NCBI GenBank assembly: GCA_019649035.1
Contig: BMAT01003207.1
Span: 129,731-152,243 of the forward strand
Reading direction: 5' to 3'
Length of the DNA: 22,513 nucleotides
DNA from: Elysia marginata
Lineage: Eukaryota > Mollusca > Gastropoda > Plakobranchidae
Below, piece by piece: positions 19,101 to 22,513 of this stretch. Position 1 is the stretch's first letter, and each line of letters opens with the position of its first letter. The notes below the pieces were generated by a model that saw only the letters and a program-made list of their open reading frames with translations, was not told the DNA's origin and did not search any database. The translations under genes and the position numbers were made by a program.

Positions 19101-21987
19101 CTGAAAGACAATCAGATTAATGTCAGAGGCTTTTTTCAAAAACTTTCTTTGTTTTTATTTTACAAATCTTTTTGTTGGAAAAAAGTAATTTTTGGCACTT
19201 TTATCTTTTATGCAAACTCAAAAAATTTATTAAAAAATCTAGAAAACAAGCTATTAAAAAACTGCTTCTGACAAACTTTCTGAATTGACTGTAATAATTG
19301 ATTGCTTTTTACAGAATGCAGATCCGTAGTTTGGATTCAGACTTATAAATGCCTAAAGTTTACTATATTTATCCAATATGGCGGCTACAACAATCAGTTT
19401 TCATGGCAACCAAACATTGGAAATTACTTAATAAATATTGTTTCATGATTTTTAACCCACAAACACTTTTTCGTTACACAAAAATTAGATCTATTAACCA
19501 AAAAGAAGAAAAATTCCTCTGGCTGCAGAGTTTTGTCTTTGCATCTGACTACCTATGACTGTCTTCAAGTGTCAAATCTACAGAATTGGCACTATTATTG
19601 TGTTCTAGCATTCAAAGAGATGAAAGTGACACATACGATTAGGACTCCCTGTGTGTTTTGTAACTGACTCACCATCAGGAAAGTGTTTTGCTGTTTTTTT
19701 GCGTAGTTCCTCTAAACTCTCTTCAGCCTCTGCCCATTCCAACACCAGGCGTCGCCCGTACAGATGGGTTGAGTGACACAAAGCGTTGAAGGCTCTCTGA
19801 GGAGAGATTCGTAGACCGAGTTTGCAATGATTTACAATATTAGCCAATTGATAGTCACAAAGAAAATTCCATTTACACATAATGTCTTGCAACCAGTGCA
19901 AATGAGCATGATGTCGCAGTTTTAACATTACAGGTTTTGAAGGATTTCAAAAGCAAGATAAGGTCGATGAAATGTCCAAATGGTTTCTGAGTATACAGTG
20001 GAACTCCTGAAAAAACAAAGCCCTTGTAAAATATTGCTATATTAAAAGCAGGTCTTATAAGAGGGGGATCTTAGTCCAGGGGTAAAATTACTATATCCAT
20101 ATAAGCCTGACGCCTTCAAAATTAAAGTCACATAAGAGGGGTGGTGTAAACAGAGGGGGTTTCAACTGAGAGGTTCCACTGCATTGCAGTGGTTATGGAG
20201 CTCACAGTGCTGATGTCTTTAGAAACAGACAAGCACGTGTATTCATAATAAAGTTTCTTACCTTTGCATCTTGTTTAGTAAGAAAATCCACAAAAGCAAA
20301 ACCTCTGTGTGGCCCAGTGCCTCCGAGCTTCTTGGGTAGCCTCACAAACTTCAGCTCTCCAAATACCCTGAAATGTACGGTATTTCCTCTCTCAATGAAG
20401 CAGATATTAGCTCTGGTAAAAGCTCAATAAATTAATGTTAAGACACAATTTGAAGTGTTTGGGGGCAAAATGTGATCACCGCAATTTTAGCCTTTCTGTA
20501 AAGCTTCCATTTAAATCCATGTTAAAGGAACTTGTTTTCCTGTTTTTAAATTTGTTTTTGTTTAAAATAAAAGGTGCAGTCATGGGTAGTTGTATCAAAT
20601 CCTCTCTTTTCTTGACAGAAAAAACAGAAAAGGAAAACAAAGAGCAACTTTTTACCAAATTTTGCATTAGATGTCATATTTTGCCCTAAAAAAAAGGTAC
20701 TTGTCCCACTGATCACCAGATCTTCAAGTTTAATGAACGTTTTATTTACCAACCAGTCTTTAAAATTTAGATGGGAGAAGAAATGTGGGGGAAGGGTCTC
20801 TGGGTGTTTCAATTCCATATCATTTGCTCTGGAGTAAACAAAAAAGATTATTTAGTCTCCAAATGAGTCAGATGTTGCAAATTTCAGAAAAAAAATGTAT
20901 ATGGAATAGTGCATTTCTCCACCACAAAGTTCAGGAGAAATTACATCATAAATCCAAGAAAAAATATCAAATGTGTTTACAGTTTGAAAAAGTTTTAAAA
21001 AAAAAATATATATATACATAGATTCTAGTTTTCATTTTTGTATCCAATAAAATTCAACCTAGTAGTGAAATTAAAAGATTGGAAAAAGTGCAAAATTACT
21101 TGAAAAGTTCCTCGATCTCACGTCTGTTGGCCTCGAACGGTATGTTTCTCACCAATATCTTGGTTGATGTCTGCTTGGTCTCTCCTTGTTTTCTGCGGCC
21201 CTTTACTTGACTGTGAAGTCAGTTGCAGATAAAAGACAAAAGTGGAGATGGCAATCACCTAACTTGAGCATATGGAGATATTACTGGTATGTACACAACA
21301 AAATTAGAGCATCAAAGTGTTTAACCTTACAGATTTGAGTATTTGCTCCCCGATTGATTGAATAAAAATACAAAAATGCAAGATACGTTTCAAGTGTGTG
21401 GTTAAATTATGTCCAAATATTGTTTTTTGTTTTAAAAAGAAGAAAAGTAATAAATTTTGCTAGCCTACAGCCAAAAATTTCTTTCTAAATGAAATCTTGA
21501 AGTCTTGTTTCAATAGTCAACTTTGAAATCTGAAAGTTTGACAGCTAAGTGACAGAGGAAAATTTCCTTGGTATCAACCCTATAATAATAATGATAATAA
21601 CAATTTGTGGGGCTCCACAGGCAAACCCTTCACATGAGTTTAGATAAAAAAAAATTTGAGACCAGTACAATTTTAGATTCAACAAAACATTTCTGAGTAT
21701 CTTCTTTTTTATTTTATGGCTCTATCATTTGTAGATAAAAAGTTAAAGTGTGTTTTAGAGTAGTCAGGTTTGAGGTATTATTGTTGAGAGAAAATGGCAT
21801 TTAAATGGCTCTAGTTCAAAACAGGGCTTGGCAGGTTTGTTGGCAACTTACGGTGTTGTCCTGTTGGACATCTTCAGCTCCAAGTTATGATCATCTAGGA
21901 CTGAGTTCTGAAGATGTTTGAGAGCCTCTTTAGCATCTGCTTTCTTCATGAACTGCACAAAGCCATAGCCCATAGACAACAGCTCTC
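19045..21987 (-). CDS. RBM19: RNA-binding protein 19 (MRD1 homologue), C-terminal five exons
   Basis: Five minus-strand exons (21987-21852, 21210-21100, 20367-20262, 19796-19673 and 19100-19045) join in phase to encode the last 177 residues of RBM19, a nucleolar multi-RRM protein whose yeast counterpart Mrd1 acts in small-subunit pre-rRNA processing. The part visible is the second half of RRM5, with RNP1 MGYGFVQF, a basic linker, and complete RRM6, with RNP2 ILVRNI and RNP1 RGFAFVDF. The highly conserved segment [15 protein letters not shown] and the LVLEWA strand follow, then a short Lys-rich tail ending in TGA. The tail after HFPD is only 18 residues, shorter than in vertebrate RBM19, and lacks the acidic end I recall there. 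The first four RRMs and the start of RRM5 lie beyond the right edge. All exon ends obey GT/AG. Confidence 0.96.
19673..19796 (-). CDS. RBM19: RBM19 exon: end of RRM6
   Basis: Encodes [18 protein letters not shown], then [20 protein letters not shown] and FPD, plus one base. This is the best conserved part of the protein in the window. The acceptor is CTCTCCTCAG and the donor is GATG|GTGAGT. Confidence 0.97.
19996..20181. mobile_element. 186-bp MITE with CAGTGGAAC inverted ends
   Basis: The left end begins CAGTGGAACTCCTGA and the right end ends CTGAGAGGTTCCACTG, forming imperfect terminal inverted repeats of about 15 bases (CAGTGGAAC(C)TC). The left flank is TA and the right flank CA, consistent with a decayed TA duplication. 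Ends of this kind are common in non-autonomous Tc1/mariner/pogo-type elements of invertebrates. It has no coding capacity and lies within the RBM19 intron 20261-19797. Confidence 0.78.
20262..20367 (-). CDS. RBM19: RBM19 exon: centre of RRM6
   Basis: Encodes [14 protein letters not shown] through DFLTKQDAK, including RNP1 RGFAFVDF. The acceptor is ACATTTCAG and the donor is AAG|GTAAGA. Confidence 0.95.
21100..21210 (-). CDS. RBM19: RBM19 exon: linker and start of RRM6
   Basis: Encodes a basic linker ([15 protein letters not shown]) and then [20 protein letters not shown], which holds RNP2 and helix 1 of RRM6. The acceptor is TTCACAG and the donor is AA|GTAATT. Confidence 0.95.
21852..21987 (-). 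CDS. RBM19: RBM19 exon: end of RRM5
   Basis: Encodes [20 protein letters not shown] through SNRTTP: RNP1, helix 2 and the last strand of RRM5. The acceptor AAAATAG is preceded by a weak pyrimidine tract; the start is chosen because the reading [10 protein letters not shown] fits the family. The donor CC|GTAAGT is strong. Confidence 0.92.
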
Positions 21988-22513
21988 CTATTTTGCCCGA
22001 TAATGAAGAAAATAGTGAAGGAATGAAATCAATTTACGCGACATAGTGTTCAGCACAAAAGACTTTAACGTATACCACAGCATAGAGTAGAAACAGTTAC
22101 AGAATTGTAAAACCTTTTCAGTAAAAAAAAAATAAACAATATTGTGATAAGGAAGGAAAAAACAGTTAATAAAAAAATACAATCAAAGTTATTTTTACAA
22201 TTTAAAGGGCACATTAGACAGGCCAAAAGTATGATGTTTATGACAATATAAAAATTGTAATTACTTGAAATTGTTTTAAAGCCAAAAAGTTATTTACTTA
22301 TGACTGTATATATATTTTTTGTAATTCTTCCTAAAAGTATACGTTTGTTCATCACCGTCAGAAAGAGTAAATGACAATTAAATTTCTGTAATTGAAGGTA
22401 TTATGTCTATGTGACACTGGTGTATTTATGTTATATTTCTTTTGTATATTTTCTGTGAATATTATATGGAAACTGCTTTTAAGGGGGTCATCAGATAAAT
22501 TGCCTTATGTAGA
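21988..22513 (-). other. RBM19: RBM19 intron, right edge of window
   Basis: No earlier RRM5 exon was recognised here, so it is presumed intronic. It is AT-rich, with two similar short direct sequences (TTTAAAGGGCACATTAGACA near 22201 and TTTTAAGGGGGTCATCAGAT near 22477) of unknown meaning. Confidence 0.6.

Noticed and set aside
19605-19928. 107-codon minus-strand open frame as an independent gene
   Set aside because: It is an RBM19 exon (19796-19673) read through into both adjoining introns.

Overview
This window is animal nuclear DNA: AT-rich, dominated by introns and intergenic sequence, dense in microsatellites and minisatellites, and carrying decayed transposons of three or four families. 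The most secure gene is the metazoan rRNA-processing factor RBM19. The repeat style and LINE type would suit a lophotrochozoan such as a gastropod mollusc, but that placement is inference.

Layout. Positions 1-6666 are non-genic: a relic of a non-LTR retrotransposon on the minus strand (about 640-1750), a 43-bp minisatellite (about 2089-2505), a cluster of microsatellites with a 133-bp tandem duplication (3055-4099), and a dead DD37D-type Tc1/mariner element with terminal inverted repeats (about 4633-5874). From 6667 to about 16860 lies a plus-strand gene assembled here from three exons with compatible splice phases (6693-6850, 7642-7877, 14284-16505). It predicts an 871-residue, largely disordered Ser/Pro-rich protein that I do not recognise. 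Its second intron (6.4 kb) holds a possible hAT transposase fragment, several microsatellites and one doubtful extra exon at 11114.

From 21987 down to 19045 on the minus strand are the last five coding exons of RBM19, encoding the end of RRM5, all of RRM6 and a short C-terminal tail ending in TGA. A 186-bp inverted-repeat MITE sits in one of its introns. The two genes converge tail to tail across about 2.5 kb, which contains a candidate poly(A) signal for each and a 41-bp minisatellite.

No functional link between the two genes is visible. I saw no CRISPR array, operon, tRNA or rRNA. I found no convincing new biological system. The most noteworthy items are the unrecognised 871-aa protein with degron-like and PPxY motifs, the mariner relic with its whole catalytic triad, and a (TC)21 array acting as the apparent polypyrimidine tract of a possible cryptic exon.
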